The notes under the pieces are model-generated. The model ran no database searches. It was given only the letters and a program-made list of their open reading frames with translations, and was not told where the DNA came from. From NCBI GenBank assembly GCA_947501445.1, contig CANMVS010000002.1:545690-609689 (forward strand): a stretch of DNA of 64,000 bases, written 5' to 3'. Of this stretch, positions 17,067-25,386 are shown one piece after another. Origin of the DNA: an uncultured Rhizobiaceae group bacterium (GTDB taxonomy: Bacteria > Pseudomonadota > Alphaproteobacteria > Rhizobiales > Rhizobiaceae). The number at the start of each line of letters is the position of its first letter. The stretch's first letter is position 1. Both the position numbers and the translations under genes were made by a program.

Positions 17067-18023
17067 CTATAAATCAAGAACAAGCGTATCGGTTTTGGCA
17101 CGGCTCACGCAAATCTGCATGACCTTACCCTCTGAGCGTTCGGCTTCGGACAGGACAACATCACGATGGTCCGGCACCCCATCCAGCACGTCTGTCTGAC
17201 AGATGCCACAATCACCGCGCTGGCAATCGTACATGATATCGAGACCGGCCTCTTCAAGCACTTCGATGATCGTCTTGCCCGGCGGTACGGTGAACCGTTC
17301 TCCCGACGAGTTTACAACCACATCAAATGGCACATCGCCTGATCGGACATCCGGTGATGTGAACAGTTCCACATGGATTTGCTCCGGCGGGAAGCCCGCC
17401 TGCTGCGCCGTCATACGGCCCGCTTCGATCATGCCGGCTGGTCCACATATATAAATATGTGCCGATTTGTCAGAGCCAGACATGATTGCGCTCAGATCCA
17501 GAACCGCTCCGGCCTCGTCATCAAAATGCAAACTCAGGTGGTCAGCGTGTTTTGCCGCAAGTAAATCGGCAAATGCCATTCGATCACGGCTCTGGCTGGC
17601 ATAGTGCAATTGAAAGGGTCTTTGCCCCTCCTTTAGCGCGCCAGCCATGGAAATCATCGGCGTGATGCCAATGCCCCCGGCAATGAGAACAGAAGGAGAC
17701 GCGGCAGCATGCAGCGGAAAATCATTGGCCGGGGCCGTGCAATTCACAGTGTCACCGACCTGCATGGCATGCATGGCAACCGATCCACCATCGCCATCCG
17801 TTTCAAGCAGGACAGCCACCGTGTAGCTTGAGGCTGTTGAACAGGCGCCGTCAGCGATGAGTGAATAGGCACGTTTGAGGCCCACTCCCAGTTGGAACTC
17901 AATGTGCGCTCCAGGATCAAAACCAGCAAGATTTTGCCCCTCAGCGTGTACGAAACGCATCAGTCGCACATTGCGGGCGACGCGTTCCGCAGCATCCAAT
18001 TTTAGCGAGACAAGTTCCGTCAC
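17067..18023 (-). CDS. PDR/VanB-type oxygenase reductase (FMN, NAD, plant-type [2Fe-2S])
   Basis: 318 residues ordered FMN-binding barrel, NAD-binding domain (I-A-G-G-I-G-I-T-P-M-I near 117) and C-terminal ferredoxin (Y-D-C-Q-R-G-D-C-G-I-C near 265, fourth Cys in M-Q-I-C-V). This phthalate dioxygenase reductase/VanB architecture passes electrons from NADH to the Rieske oxygenase encoded 12 bp downstream. The start is GTG 18023 with AGGAGG 7 bases upstream. It is first in the operon and is divergent from marR, with palindromic sites 24 bp upstream of its start codon. Confidence 0.94.
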   Translation of the reverse strand: MTELVSLKLDAAERVARNVRLMRFVHAEGQNLAGFDPGAHIEFQLGVGLKRAYSLIADGACSTASSYTVAVLLETDGDGGSVAMHAMQVGDTVNCTAPANDFPLHAAASPSVLIAGGIGITPMISMAGALKEGQRPFQLHYASQSRDRMAFADLLAAKHADHLSLHFDDEAGAVLDLSAIMSGSDKSAHIYICGPAGMIEAGRMTAQQAGFPPEQIHVELFTSPDVRSGDVPFDVVVNSSGERFTVPPGKTIIEVLEEAGLDIMYDCQRGDCGICQTDVLDGVPDHRDVVLSEAERSEGKVMQICVSRAKTDTLVLDL

Positions 18024-18046
18024 CGGTATTCCTCCTGCCGATTAAT

Positions 18047-18101
18047 ATGAATTTTCATGGATATCGCGTCAAGCTTTAAGTTTAAAAATATGAAATTTCA
18101 T
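18047..18101. promoter_or_regulatory. Paired palindromic MarR operator candidates
   Basis: The 139-bp divergent promoter region contains ATGAAATTTCAT (18090-18101), a perfect 12-bp palindrome, and ATGAATTTTCAT (18047-18058), the same site with one mismatch. The centres are 43 bp apart, close to four helical turns. Placement between the Rieske operon and a marR gene suggests autoregulation and repression of both promoters by MarR. Confidence 0.65.
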
Positions 18102-18162
18102 GTTAAATTGTCATCATTGACCATATGCATCCATCTGAACCCTAAACAATTTGCGGCAAAAC

Positions 18163-18624
18163 ATGACGACAGACACAGCCAAAGCGGAACCCGGGCAAAA
18201 GCCATTTGTAGCGGATTATCTTTTATTTCTGCTTGCTTCGGCCAGTCATGACGCAAGCGCTGAGTTTCATCAGACCGTCCGCAACCATGGTCTGCGCGTG
18301 CCCGAATGGCGGGTTCTTGCCTGCCTGCACGATGAAGATGGATTGCCGATAACACAATTGGCAAAATTATCGCTGATGGAACAATCCCGGCTTACCAAGG
18401 TGGTTGACCAGATGCATGAGAAGACGCTGGTCATGCGCAGCAGAGACAGCCTGGACCGCCGCAAAGTGAGGGTCTTTCTGACCGAAACAGGGCGCAATCA
18501 GATCAATGCCCTTATCCCGCTCGCCCAAAACCACGAGCGCATGCTGCTGGATGGATTGCCGAATGGCATGGGTCAGGAATTGAAAGAGGCAATCAAGGCG
18601 CTGTATCAGCATCTGCAATCCTAG
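18163..18624 (+). CDS. MarR-family transcriptional regulator
   Basis: 153 residues with a winged helix-turn-helix: L-P-I-T-Q-L-A-K-L-S-L-M-E-Q-S-R-L-T-K as the recognition region, then the wing R-D-S-L-D-R-R-K-V-R-V-F-L-T. MarR proteins usually repress divergent catabolic or efflux genes and release DNA on binding an aromatic acid or its CoA ester. It faces away from the Rieske operon and shares two palindromes with it, so it is the likely local regulator. ATG 18163 is used; an in-frame TTG at 18151 is less likely. Its stop TAG overlaps the stop of the convergent araC-type gene in the shared tetranucleotide CTAG. Confidence 0.92.
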   Translation: MTTDTAKAEPGQKPFVADYLLFLLASASHDASAEFHQTVRNHGLRVPEWRVLACLHDEDGLPITQLAKLSLMEQSRLTKVVDQMHEKTLVMRSRDSLDRRKVRVFLTETGRNQINALIPLAQNHERMLLDGLPNGMGQELKEAIKALYQHLQS

Positions 18625-19550
18625 CTGCTGCGACCCTGCCGGCGAAGCGCGCTTGGCGACAGGCCAAAGGCCTGCTGAAATGCTCTGGAGAAATGGCTTG
18701 AGCTTTGGAAGCCGCATGCAAGGCTGATATCAAGGATGGTTTTTTCCGGCTCAAGCAGAAGGGAAAGCCTGCTTTTGCGCAGGCGGCTTTGCAGCAGGAA
18801 CTGCCCAAATGTCGTTCCTGAGCGGGAAAACAGCTTGTGAAGATGGCGCGTCGATATGCGAAAACGTTCAGCAACGGTGCGCGGCGACATATCCGAATCC
18901 GAGCAATTATGGGCAACAAAATGCCTGATGTGCTTGAGATGACGGTCGGCAAGCGCATCCGAACGGCCACCGGCAAAGCTTAACTGCAGCAATTGCACCA
19001 GATGCTCATTGCTCGTTTCCGTTCCAACACCCTCCAAAACCGCTTGCACACTGTCCAGCAATGCCGCGCCATAGACCTGATTACGGGAGACTGTTCTGGC
19101 TATTGCGATGGATGGATCAAACTGGTGCGCGCGCAGCAGTTCCATCGGCAAATGCATACAGATTTGCTGGAAATTGCCATCAAAGCGCATGTCAAATGGT
19201 TGCCGCGCATCCAGCATAACAAATGTACCGGGCACAAGCTTGGCTTCTATCTCACGCTGACGCACGACACTGGTGCCCGAGATCTGAATATTGACGAAAA
19301 CCGCATCGCAGGGGCTCGTTTCAACATCCCTGCGTCCACGTTGAACAATCTGCGCTCCGGCGGTAATGCGGGAAAACGTTCCCTCTTCGCCGAATTTCGA
19401 AAGCCTGATTTCTCCCGCAAACGGATTTTCATCAAGTCGTTCCGGGGACAGGCGCGTAAAGGCCTGGCAGACAACTTCACGCCAGTGCGCAAAGGCGTCC
19501 TGGTTGCCAACAGTTGACCATACCCGGGAGTTTGAATGCACCGCTTCCAT
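18621..19550 (-). CDS. AraC-family transcriptional regulator
   Basis: About 309 residues: an AraC-binding-like N-terminal sensor (V-F-V-N-I-Q-I-S-G-T, P-G-T-F-V-M-L-D-A-R-Q-P-F) and a C-terminal double helix-turn-helix (P-R-T-V-A-E-R-F-R-I-S-T-R-H-L and I-L-D-I-S-L-A-C-G-F-Q-S-S-S-H-F-S-R-A-F). The sensor half resembles FeaR-type regulators of aromatic amine or acid catabolism. It is divergent from the nitronate monooxygenase operon (145-bp gap) and may activate it or the Rieske operon. ATG 19550 is chosen; the ribosome-binding site is weak. Confidence 0.9.
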   Translation of the reverse strand: MEAVHSNSRVWSTVGNQDAFAHWREVVCQAFTRLSPERLDENPFAGEIRLSKFGEEGTFSRITAGAQIVQRGRRDVETSPCDAVFVNIQISGTSVVRQREIEAKLVPGTFVMLDARQPFDMRFDGNFQQICMHLPMELLRAHQFDPSIAIARTVSRNQVYGAALLDSVQAVLEGVGTETSNEHLVQLLQLSFAGGRSDALADRHLKHIRHFVAHNCSDSDMSPRTVAERFRISTRHLHKLFSRSGTTFGQFLLQSRLRKSRLSLLLEPEKTILDISLACGFQSSSHFSRAFQQAFGLSPSALRRQGRSS

Positions 19551-19694
19551 TGCAAAAACATGACAGCTAACCGCGTTCAAGGCAACCACAGCATACAGAG
19601 TGCGCTTTGGGGCAAGGCGCGTGCACACACGGTCAAACGTATCGCGTTCACAGGAGCTAGGCTGTTGCGAAACGTTTTATCGGGAGGAATAACC

Positions 19695-20720
19695 ATGGCT
19701 GACATTATCGCAACGCACCTGATGCACAAATACGCACTGACTGCACCCATCGTACAGGCAGGCATGGCCTTTGCCGGAATGACGCCGGCTCTTGGTATTG
19801 CCGTCAGCGAAGCCGGTGCCATGGGTTCAATCGCCGGCGTCGGCATCATTCCACCCGAAGGTGTGCGGCAATTGGTTATGGGCGTGCAGGCGGGAACGAA
19901 ACGTCCCTTCCATGTCAATTTCATCACCTGCTACACACAGCAGGGCCATATTGACCTGATGTGCGAGATGCGCCCACGTGCCGTCTCATTCCACTGGGGT
20001 CACCCGTCGCCAGGCTGGATCAAACAACTGCACGATGCCGGTATTGATGTATGGGAACAGGTGGGTTCGGTCAGTGACGCTGAAACTGCGGTGGCAGACA
20101 ATATAGATGTTGTTATCGCGCAGGGTAGCGAGGCCGGAGGCCATAATTACGGCACTGCAGGTACCATTGCACTGACGCCTGCAATCGTCGATGCGGTTGG
20201 CGATCGCGCGCTGGTGCTTGCCTCAGGTGGCATCAGCGATGGTCGTGGCCTGGCAGCCGCTCTGATGCTGGGTGCAGATGGAGTATGGGTCGGCACCCGT
20301 TTTGTCGCCACCCGTGAAAGTGCGGTCGCGCAGGAATACAAGCAGCAGCTTGTTGCATCACGCACCTGCGATACCGCACGCACCCATGTATTTGGTCGCC
20401 ATCATCCCGAATTCAATCCAATCCGCGTCCTCAAAAATGATGTCGTGACCAAATGGCAGGACCGCGTATCGGAAATTTCCGCAGACAGTGCAGACCATCC
20501 GGTCATTGGCCATATGAACCTGTTTGGTGAAGATACGCCACTTCACAAATTCACCAATATGGTTCCCATGGAAGGTGCAACGGGTGATTTTGGTGAACTG
20601 CCGCTTCTGGCCGGTGAAGGGCTGGATCAAATCGTGGATGTACCCACCGCCGCAACGGTTGTTGAACGCATGATGAGCGAAGCCGAAGCTGCGCTGAAAT
20701 CCATCCAAAACACCCTTTAG
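19695..20720 (+). CDS. Nitronate monooxygenase (2-nitropropane dioxygenase-like flavoprotein)
   Basis: 341 residues, FMN-dependent TIM barrel. Visible signatures are P-I-V-Q-A-G-M-A at the N-terminus, Q-G-S-E-A-G-G-H (phosphate-binding loop and the His characteristic of the family) and A-S-G-G-I-S-D-G-R-G-L-A-A-A-L-M-L-G-A-D-G-V-W-V-G-T-R-F (split here only for description). It would oxidise alkyl nitronates, or act as an enoyl reductase-like flavoenzyme. GGGAGGAAT precedes ATG 19695. It is first in a three-gene operon with an NmrA-like protein and an amidase. Confidence 0.9.
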   Translation: MADIIATHLMHKYALTAPIVQAGMAFAGMTPALGIAVSEAGAMGSIAGVGIIPPEGVRQLVMGVQAGTKRPFHVNFITCYTQQGHIDLMCEMRPRAVSFHWGHPSPGWIKQLHDAGIDVWEQVGSVSDAETAVADNIDVVIAQGSEAGGHNYGTAGTIALTPAIVDAVGDRALVLASGGISDGRGLAAALMLGADGVWVGTRFVATRESAVAQEYKQQLVASRTCDTARTHVFGRHHPEFNPIRVLKNDVVTKWQDRVSEISADSADHPVIGHMNLFGEDTPLHKFTNMVPMEGATGDFGELPLLAGEGLDQIVDVPTAATVVERMMSEAEAALKSIQNTL

Positions 20721-20732
20721 CAGGAGAAACAC

Positions 20733-21599
20733 ATGGCCCGTATTCTCCTCACTGCCGCCACTGGCCGCGTCGGATCAGCTTTGCTGCCAATGCTTTTGGC
20801 CAAAGGTCATACGGTACTTGCCGTTACCAGCAGACAAAACGGTGTTGAAACGTTGAGGGCGAGTGGTGCACAGGCCGTTCTTGCCGATATCCGTAATCCG
20901 GATTCGATGCGTGACCGGATAGCGGATATTGATGCCGTGTTTCTCGCTACGGCTGACGATCCAAAACAGGATATTATCGAGCAGTCATTTGTTGCGATGA
21001 TCGCACAGGCCGGCGCGCCGCATATTGTCAAACTCTCAGCTCAATCGGCAGGTTTGAAACCACCGGTAAGCTTCGGGGTGTTCCATTGCCGCTCTGAAAT
21101 CGCCATTGAGCAGTCCGGTCTGCCCTATACCATATTGCAGCCCACCTTCTTCCTGCAGTCCTTGTTGCTGTTTGCCGAAGATGTCAGCGGTAAAAAACGT
21201 ATTATTGCGCCTGTCGGTCGCGGACAAATCGCCATGGTGGATGTCAATGATGTGGCCAGAACTACAGCGGCTGTCATCGGTAACCAGGCGCATTTTGGCA
21301 AGAGCTATGTGTTAACCGGTCCATCCGCGCATGGCTTTTGTGATGTCGTGGAATGCCTGTCAAAGCAACTTGGCCATACGATAGCCTATACAAGCCCACC
21401 TGCCCTTGTGGCCCGGATTGTCATGCCATTTATGACCGGCATGCCGCGCTGGAAATCCAATCTGGTTGTTGATTTGCTCACAGCGCTTCGTGCCGGGGCG
21501 CAAAGCCAGGTCAATCAGAACATCGAGCAAATAACCGGTGAACCGGCAAATGCGCTTGAAACCTTCATTTCCCAAAATCTGGACGCATTCAAACAGTGA
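20733..21599 (+). CDS. NmrA-like NAD(P)-binding protein
   Basis: 288 residues, atypical SDR. The N-terminal A-R-I-L-L-T-A-A-T-G-R-V-G-S-A-L-L is the T-G-x2-G-x2-G type dinucleotide motif of the NmrA/QOR2 group. I-V-K-L-S-A-Q-S-A-G and an H-C-R-S-E-I-A-I-E-Q-S-G-L-P-Y-T-I segment match quinone-reductase-like or redox-sensor relatives. Function is unassigned; a quinone or nitro-compound reductase would fit next to a nitronate monooxygenase. It starts 12 bp after that gene with AGGAGA upstream, and its stop overlaps the amidase start. Confidence 0.82.
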   Translation: MARILLTAATGRVGSALLPMLLAKGHTVLAVTSRQNGVETLRASGAQAVLADIRNPDSMRDRIADIDAVFLATADDPKQDIIEQSFVAMIAQAGAPHIVKLSAQSAGLKPPVSFGVFHCRSEIAIEQSGLPYTILQPTFFLQSLLLFAEDVSGKKRIIAPVGRGQIAMVDVNDVARTTAAVIGNQAHFGKSYVLTGPSAHGFCDVVECLSKQLGHTIAYTSPPALVARIVMPFMTGMPRWKSNLVVDLLTALRAGAQSQVNQNIEQITGEPANALETFISQNLDAFKQ

Positions 21600-22951
21600 C
21601 CAAATTACTGCTCAAAAAACCACTAAGACAGATAGCGCGGGCCGTAGATTCCGGGTCGGTCGATCCGACAGAATTGACCCAAACGTCGCTGCGGCTTGCT
21701 GGTCAAAATGCGCATCTCAACATGTTCACCGCACTTCGCGATGGTCCGGGCGAAACAGGCAAAGGCCTGTTGGCAGGTATTCCCTATGGGGCGAAGGATG
21801 CAATTATGACGGTCAGCCTGCCCGCCTGCGCCGCATCGCCAGCCCTCCAGGATTTGAATTGCCAGGAGGATGCAAAGGCAATCCGCCTGATCGATGAAGC
21901 GGGTGCCAGCCTCATCGGCAAGACAAATATGCATGAGCTGTCTTTCGGCGTAACCAGCAACAACGCAGCCTATGGTGCGGTCGGCAATCCATTGGCACAC
22001 GGCCGCATCGCAGGCGGATCGTCCGGTGGCAGCGCAGCCGCTGTCGCCTCCGGCACCGTGGCCTTTGCACTGGCGGCAGATACGGGCGGATCGGCACGGA
22101 TTCCGGCTGCCCTTTGCGGCGTCGTCGGCTTTCGCCCCACGACTGGCCGCTGGCCGGATAAAGGCCTGTTAAAGGTCTCGCCGACGCGTGATTCACTTGG
22201 TCTCATCTGCAGGAATGCTGATGACGCGCTTCTGGTGGATACGGTTTTGACCGGCGATGCCGTTTGCCATGTCATGCCGGATATGGCGAAACTCCGATTT
22301 GCGCTTCTTACCGAGCCCTATATGCAGGACGTCAATGATGACGTTTTGAAAGTCGTCCGGCGCTTCCTCAAATCCCTGAAAGATGCCGGCGGGACAACTG
22401 AACACCACAGTGGTCGCGATCTGTTTGAATTCGAAGAGCAGTGTGGCTTCATGATTGCCCTGACGGAGGCAAAACAGCAATTAATCGGGCTGGCCCGGTC
22501 AACAGGATGCGATCTCGCCGGTTTCAGTAAAAAAATATCCAGCCCTGATGTGCGGACCATTGTTTCAAGCCTGAATGATTTTGACGAACCTGATGCCTAT
22601 CAACGGGCCATGGGTGATACCCGGCCAGCCCTGCAGCAGGCCTATAGGACTATCTTCAATCAGGGTGCCGATATCATCATGATGCCAACAACACCCCTCA
22701 CCGCTGCGCCCATTGGCCAGGATGAAACGGTGAATTTGCGCGGCCGGCAGGTGCCAACGTTTTCGACCTATGCCCGCCACACCGCCCCGGCCAGTGTCGC
22801 GGGTGTACCGTCTGTCAGCATTCCGATTGGCTTCACCGATGAAGGTTTACCGGTTGGTCTGATGCTCGAAGCGCCAGCGGGCCAGGACCGCAGGTTGCTG
22901 ACCATCGCACAGGTCCTGAGCGACATTTGCCCAATATCGATGGCTGTTTGA
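21596..22951 (+). CDS. Amidase-signature family hydrolase
   Basis: 451 residues. The Ser-cisSer-Lys triad is visible: Lys in I-P-Y-G-A-K-D-A (near 67), the cis-Ser and nucleophile in G-G-S-S-G-G-S-A-A-A-V and T-G-G-S-A-R-I-P-A. Family members hydrolyse amides, for example indoleacetamide, nicotinamide-like compounds or Glu-tRNA(Gln) via GatA. The isolated context without gatB/C argues for a catabolic amidase. The start is GTG 21596, overlapping the previous TGA as GTGA. Confidence 0.9.
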   Translation: MTKLLLKKPLRQIARAVDSGSVDPTELTQTSLRLAGQNAHLNMFTALRDGPGETGKGLLAGIPYGAKDAIMTVSLPACAASPALQDLNCQEDAKAIRLIDEAGASLIGKTNMHELSFGVTSNNAAYGAVGNPLAHGRIAGGSSGGSAAAVASGTVAFALAADTGGSARIPAALCGVVGFRPTTGRWPDKGLLKVSPTRDSLGLICRNADDALLVDTVLTGDAVCHVMPDMAKLRFALLTEPYMQDVNDDVLKVVRRFLKSLKDAGGTTEHHSGRDLFEFEEQCGFMIALTEAKQQLIGLARSTGCDLAGFSKKISSPDVRTIVSSLNDFDEPDAYQRAMGDTRPALQQAYRTIFNQGADIIMMPTTPLTAAPIGQDETVNLRGRQVPTFSTYARHTAPASVAGVPSVSIPIGFTDEGLPVGLMLEAPAGQDRRLLTIAQVLSDICPISMAV

Positions 22952-22962
22952 GCAGGAAACGG

Positions 22963-23967
22963 TCAGGCAACAATTGCTTCACTGAAGTGCAATGCATCAA
23001 ACGCTTCTTTTATCAACTGTGGGCCAGCGTCCTTTGAACTGGCACCGGACGACAAAATCTGCCGATATCGGCGCGCGCCGGCAACGCCGTGGAACAGGCC
23101 AACCATGTGACGTGTCACATGGATCAAACGTCCACCCTGTGCCATATGACCGGCCGCATAGTCGGTCATCGCATCACACACATGCCCCCAATCCACTGCC
23201 GTCGGTGTGGCACCATAAAAAAGCGCGTCAACATCAATCAGCAGACTGGTATTGTGGTAGGCGGCACGACCAAGCATGACACCATCAACATCATCTGCCA
23301 GTTGAAGCGCCTGATTCAAATCCTCAATACCGCCGTTTATGCCGATGAAATGACTCGCATATTTGCGCTTCAATCGAATGACCCGATCATAATCAAGAGG
23401 CGGCACATCGCGGTTTTCCTTTGGACTCAACCCCTTGAGCCAGGCCTTGCGCGCGTGCACCCAAAGTGCATCAGCACCGGCATCAAAAACCTGCTGCGCC
23501 ATGGCATCGAGTGCAATTTCAGGGTCCTGTTCATCCACGCCGATGCGGCATTTCACGGTTACGGGTACAGCGACCGCAGCCTTCATCGCACCGACACATT
23601 CCGCAACGACATTCGGCTCCAGCATCAAACAGGCGCCAAAGCGACCGGATTTGACACGGTCGGAGGGACATCCAACATTCATGTTGATTTCATCATAGCC
23701 AAAATCCGCGGCGATCTGTGCCGCCTGCACCATTTTGGCCGGGTCAGATCCACCCAGTTGCAGTGCAACGGGGTGTTCCGAAGCATCAAACCCAAGTAAA
23801 CGCTGCCGGTTGCCATGAATGACAGCGTCCGCAACGACCATTTCCGTATAGAGCAATGCTTGCTGCGTAAGCAGCCGGTGCAGGAACCGACAGTGCCTGT
23901 CCGTCCAATCCATCATCGGGGCGATGGAGAATATTTTCTCGTTATTTTTCAATAGCTTATTATACAT
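22963..23967 (-). CDS. dusA: tRNA-dihydrouridine(20/20a) synthase
   Basis: 334 residues. This FMN enzyme reduces U20/U20a in the tRNA D-loop. Characteristic DusA features: S-I-A-P-M-M-D-W-T-D-R-H-C-R-F near the N-terminus, L-Q-L-G-G-S-D-P, N-M-N-V-G-C-P-S-D-R-V (catalytic Cys) and W-V-H-A-R-K-A-W-L-K-G-L-S-P-K-E-N-R. ATG 23967 is preferred over the adjacent GTG. Its 5' side borders a degraded integrase island; dusA genes are a known integration target for some phages and islands, which may explain the position. Confidence 0.95.
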   Translation of the reverse strand: MYNKLLKNNEKIFSIAPMMDWTDRHCRFLHRLLTQQALLYTEMVVADAVIHGNRQRLLGFDASEHPVALQLGGSDPAKMVQAAQIAADFGYDEINMNVGCPSDRVKSGRFGACLMLEPNVVAECVGAMKAAVAVPVTVKCRIGVDEQDPEIALDAMAQQVFDAGADALWVHARKAWLKGLSPKENRDVPPLDYDRVIRLKRKYASHFIGINGGIEDLNQALQLADDVDGVMLGRAAYHNTSLLIDVDALFYGATPTAVDWGHVCDAMTDYAAGHMAQGGRLIHVTRHMVGLFHGVAGARRYRQILSSGASSKDAGPQLIKEAFDALHFSEAIVA

Positions 23968-24022
23968 CACAACAGACTAAACCGGGAACATGAGGGCACG
24001 GATTGAGGAAACTGCACGGGTC

Positions 24023-24418
24023 ATGGGAACCATAATTAAAACAAAAGAAAGGAACTGGCGAGCCCAGGTGCGCCGCAAGGGAAAACATACATCCTAAATC
24101 TTCGCGCTCAAAACACTCGCTGATGAATGGGTTGTTGAAACTGAGCGTCTAGTAGACATTTGCGCAGAACCTCACAAGGACAAAATGCGGAGAAGAAAAA
24201 CCATTGGATATCTGATAGATTTTCATATCTCGGATTTGTCAGAGGTAGGCAAACCCGTCAGAAATTCCAAACGAGCTGTCCTGAATAGCTTTAAGAAAGA
24301 TCTCGGCGCTGTCCAAATTTCCAACCTTGATCGCACACAAATCATCAAATACGGCAAGAAACGCGCGAAACAAAGTGCTGGACCCGTCACTCTTTCAAAT
24401 CATGCAGATCGTGTGTGA
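24023..24418 (+). pseudogene. Integrase N-terminal remnant
   Basis: Translation from ATG 24023 gives M-G-T-I-I-K-T-K-E-R-N-W-R-A-Q-V-R-R-K-G-K, then an in-frame TAA at 24095-24097, then about 107 more codons (F-A-L-K-T-L-A-D-E-W-V-V-E-T-E and onwards). The W-x-A-x-V-R-R-x-G opening and the A-x2-W-x3-E element match the arm/core-binding region of phage-type tyrosine integrases. The catalytic domain (R..HxxR..Y) is absent. It starts 56 bp from the dusA start, where dusA-targeting integrases would lie. Confidence 0.55.
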
Positions 24419-24460
24419 AGGTCCCAAACGCCCAAACCGGCATATTGGTCATATCAGGAT

Positions 24461-24652
24461 TTACGATAGCTGTTCTGGCACACCGTCATTGCGACGCAGA
24501 AAGAATATCGCACAAGCCGCAGCGTCAGCATCATAGGCGTTTTTCACCAGCTCAGTGACAGCACCTTGTGACATCGCAACGTTTTTACGTCCGATAAGAC
24601 GCGCCGCTCGCGCTGATACCTTGAATGGTATCTTCTTCACAATCGGGTCCAA
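24461..24652 (-). pseudogene. Truncated GHKL-type ATPase, N-terminal fragment
   Basis: 63 codons reading K-I-P-F-K-V-S-A-R-A-A-R-L-I-G-R, then A-V-T-E-L-V-K-N-A-Y-D-A-D-A. This is the N-terminus and N-box (E-x2-K-N-A-x-D-A) of HSP90/histidine-kinase-like ATPases of defence or repair type, which are usually several hundred residues. The frame stops just after the N-box, so most of the gene is missing. The start overlaps the end of vapC by 16 bp. Downstream runs into the integrase remnant, consistent with a deletion in a decayed island. Confidence 0.6.
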
Positions 24653-25041
24653 TCTTCGAGCTGCAAATCTGTGACCCGCTCAAACTCACCCATAGTGTTG
24701 CTTATCAAAACCAGGCCACGGGCTTTGGCTTGACCCGCTATCAACACGTCATAAGGTCCAATAGGTGTGCCAACATTTTTCAGAGCCGCACGAATTTCAC
24801 CAGCAACGCGAGCATCCTCACGCTCGAAAGGCAAAACCGGGAAGTCTATTAGAAGCAGTCTCAGGGTTTCCAAATTGAAGGAAACCTTTTGGCTCTTGTA
24901 AGCTCCAAAATATAGCTCATGGCATACGATTGACGGCAGCGCGACTTCACCTTCGGAGCATTGAAACAACCGCTCTGTAAGCGCTTTGGATTTTTTGCCT
25001 AGAAGCGATATTACAGCATTCGTATCAAACAAGTACCGCAT
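24637..25041 (-). CDS. vapC: VapC-type PIN-domain toxin
   Basis: 134 residues. The PIN-domain acidic residues are in Y-L-F-D-T-N (Asp6), C-H-E-L-Y-F-G (Glu near 43), G-P-Y-D-V-L-I-A and the final N-T-M-G-E-F-E-R-V. VapC enzymes are Mg-dependent ribonucleases, commonly cleaving tRNA, that are inhibited by their VapB partner. ATG 25041 overlaps the vapB stop as TGATG, giving translational coupling. All four acidic positions look intact, so the module is probably functional despite lying in a decayed island. Confidence 0.92.
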   Translation of the reverse strand: MRYLFDTNAVISLLGKKSKALTERLFQCSEGEVALPSIVCHELYFGAYKSQKVSFNLETLRLLLIDFPVLPFEREDARVAGEIRAALKNVGTPIGPYDVLIAGQAKARGLVLISNTMGEFERVTDLQLEDWTRL

Positions 25042-25301
25042 CAATTGAAAACATCATCCAAAGCCGAACGCCCCTGTTCTGCGGGCTGCTCTCTTCCATC
25101 CTTCATGAAGTCATCGCTCACGCCACGCTTAAGAGCGGATCTCAACGAACTCCAGCCACGTTTGCTCTCAGAATGCGGTCTCAGAATGATAGCATCGCCT
25201 TCGCGAGAAATTTCTACTTCCTCAACGTTAAACCGAAACTCTTTCGGCAATCGGACAGCCTGCGAGTTACCTGATTTGAAGACTTTTGCTACTCTAGTCA
25301 T
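25041..25301 (-). CDS. vapB: VapB-type antitoxin (AbrB-like)
   Basis: 86 residues with an N-terminal swapped-hairpin AbrB/SpoVT domain: V-F-K-S-G-N-S-Q-A-V-R-L-P-K-E-F. The C-terminal part, rich in Arg, Ser and Asp, would wrap around VapC. ATG 25301 follows GGAAGAAAG. A GTATATA-centred inverted repeat 17 bp upstream (25318-25339) is a likely autoregulatory operator. It is first in the two-gene toxin-antitoxin operon. Confidence 0.9.
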   Translation of the reverse strand: MTRVAKVFKSGNSQAVRLPKEFRFNVEEVEISREGDAIILRPHSESKRGWSSLRSALKRGVSDDFMKDGREQPAEQGRSALDDVFN

Positions 25302-25317
25302 CTCGATCTTTCTTCCT

Positions 25318-25339
25318 GTATATACTACAATATATATAC
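25318..25339. promoter_or_regulatory. Inverted-repeat operator/promoter of vapBC
   Basis: GTATATA at 25318-25324 is repeated inverted as TATATAC at 25333-25339, 17 bp upstream of the vapB start. The minus strand across it reads TATATT, a good -10 element, so repressor binding would block the promoter. VapBC complexes are known to bind such sites conditionally. Confidence 0.6.
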
Positions 25340-25386
25340 GTTGACACACTCAATTTGTAAATGTCTGTTTCACGCGGGTGAGCCTC

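Noticed and set aside
23968..24022. A tRNA gene as integration target beside the integrase remnant
   Set aside because: The 55-bp gap has no cloverleaf or T-loop sequence; dusA itself is the more likely target.
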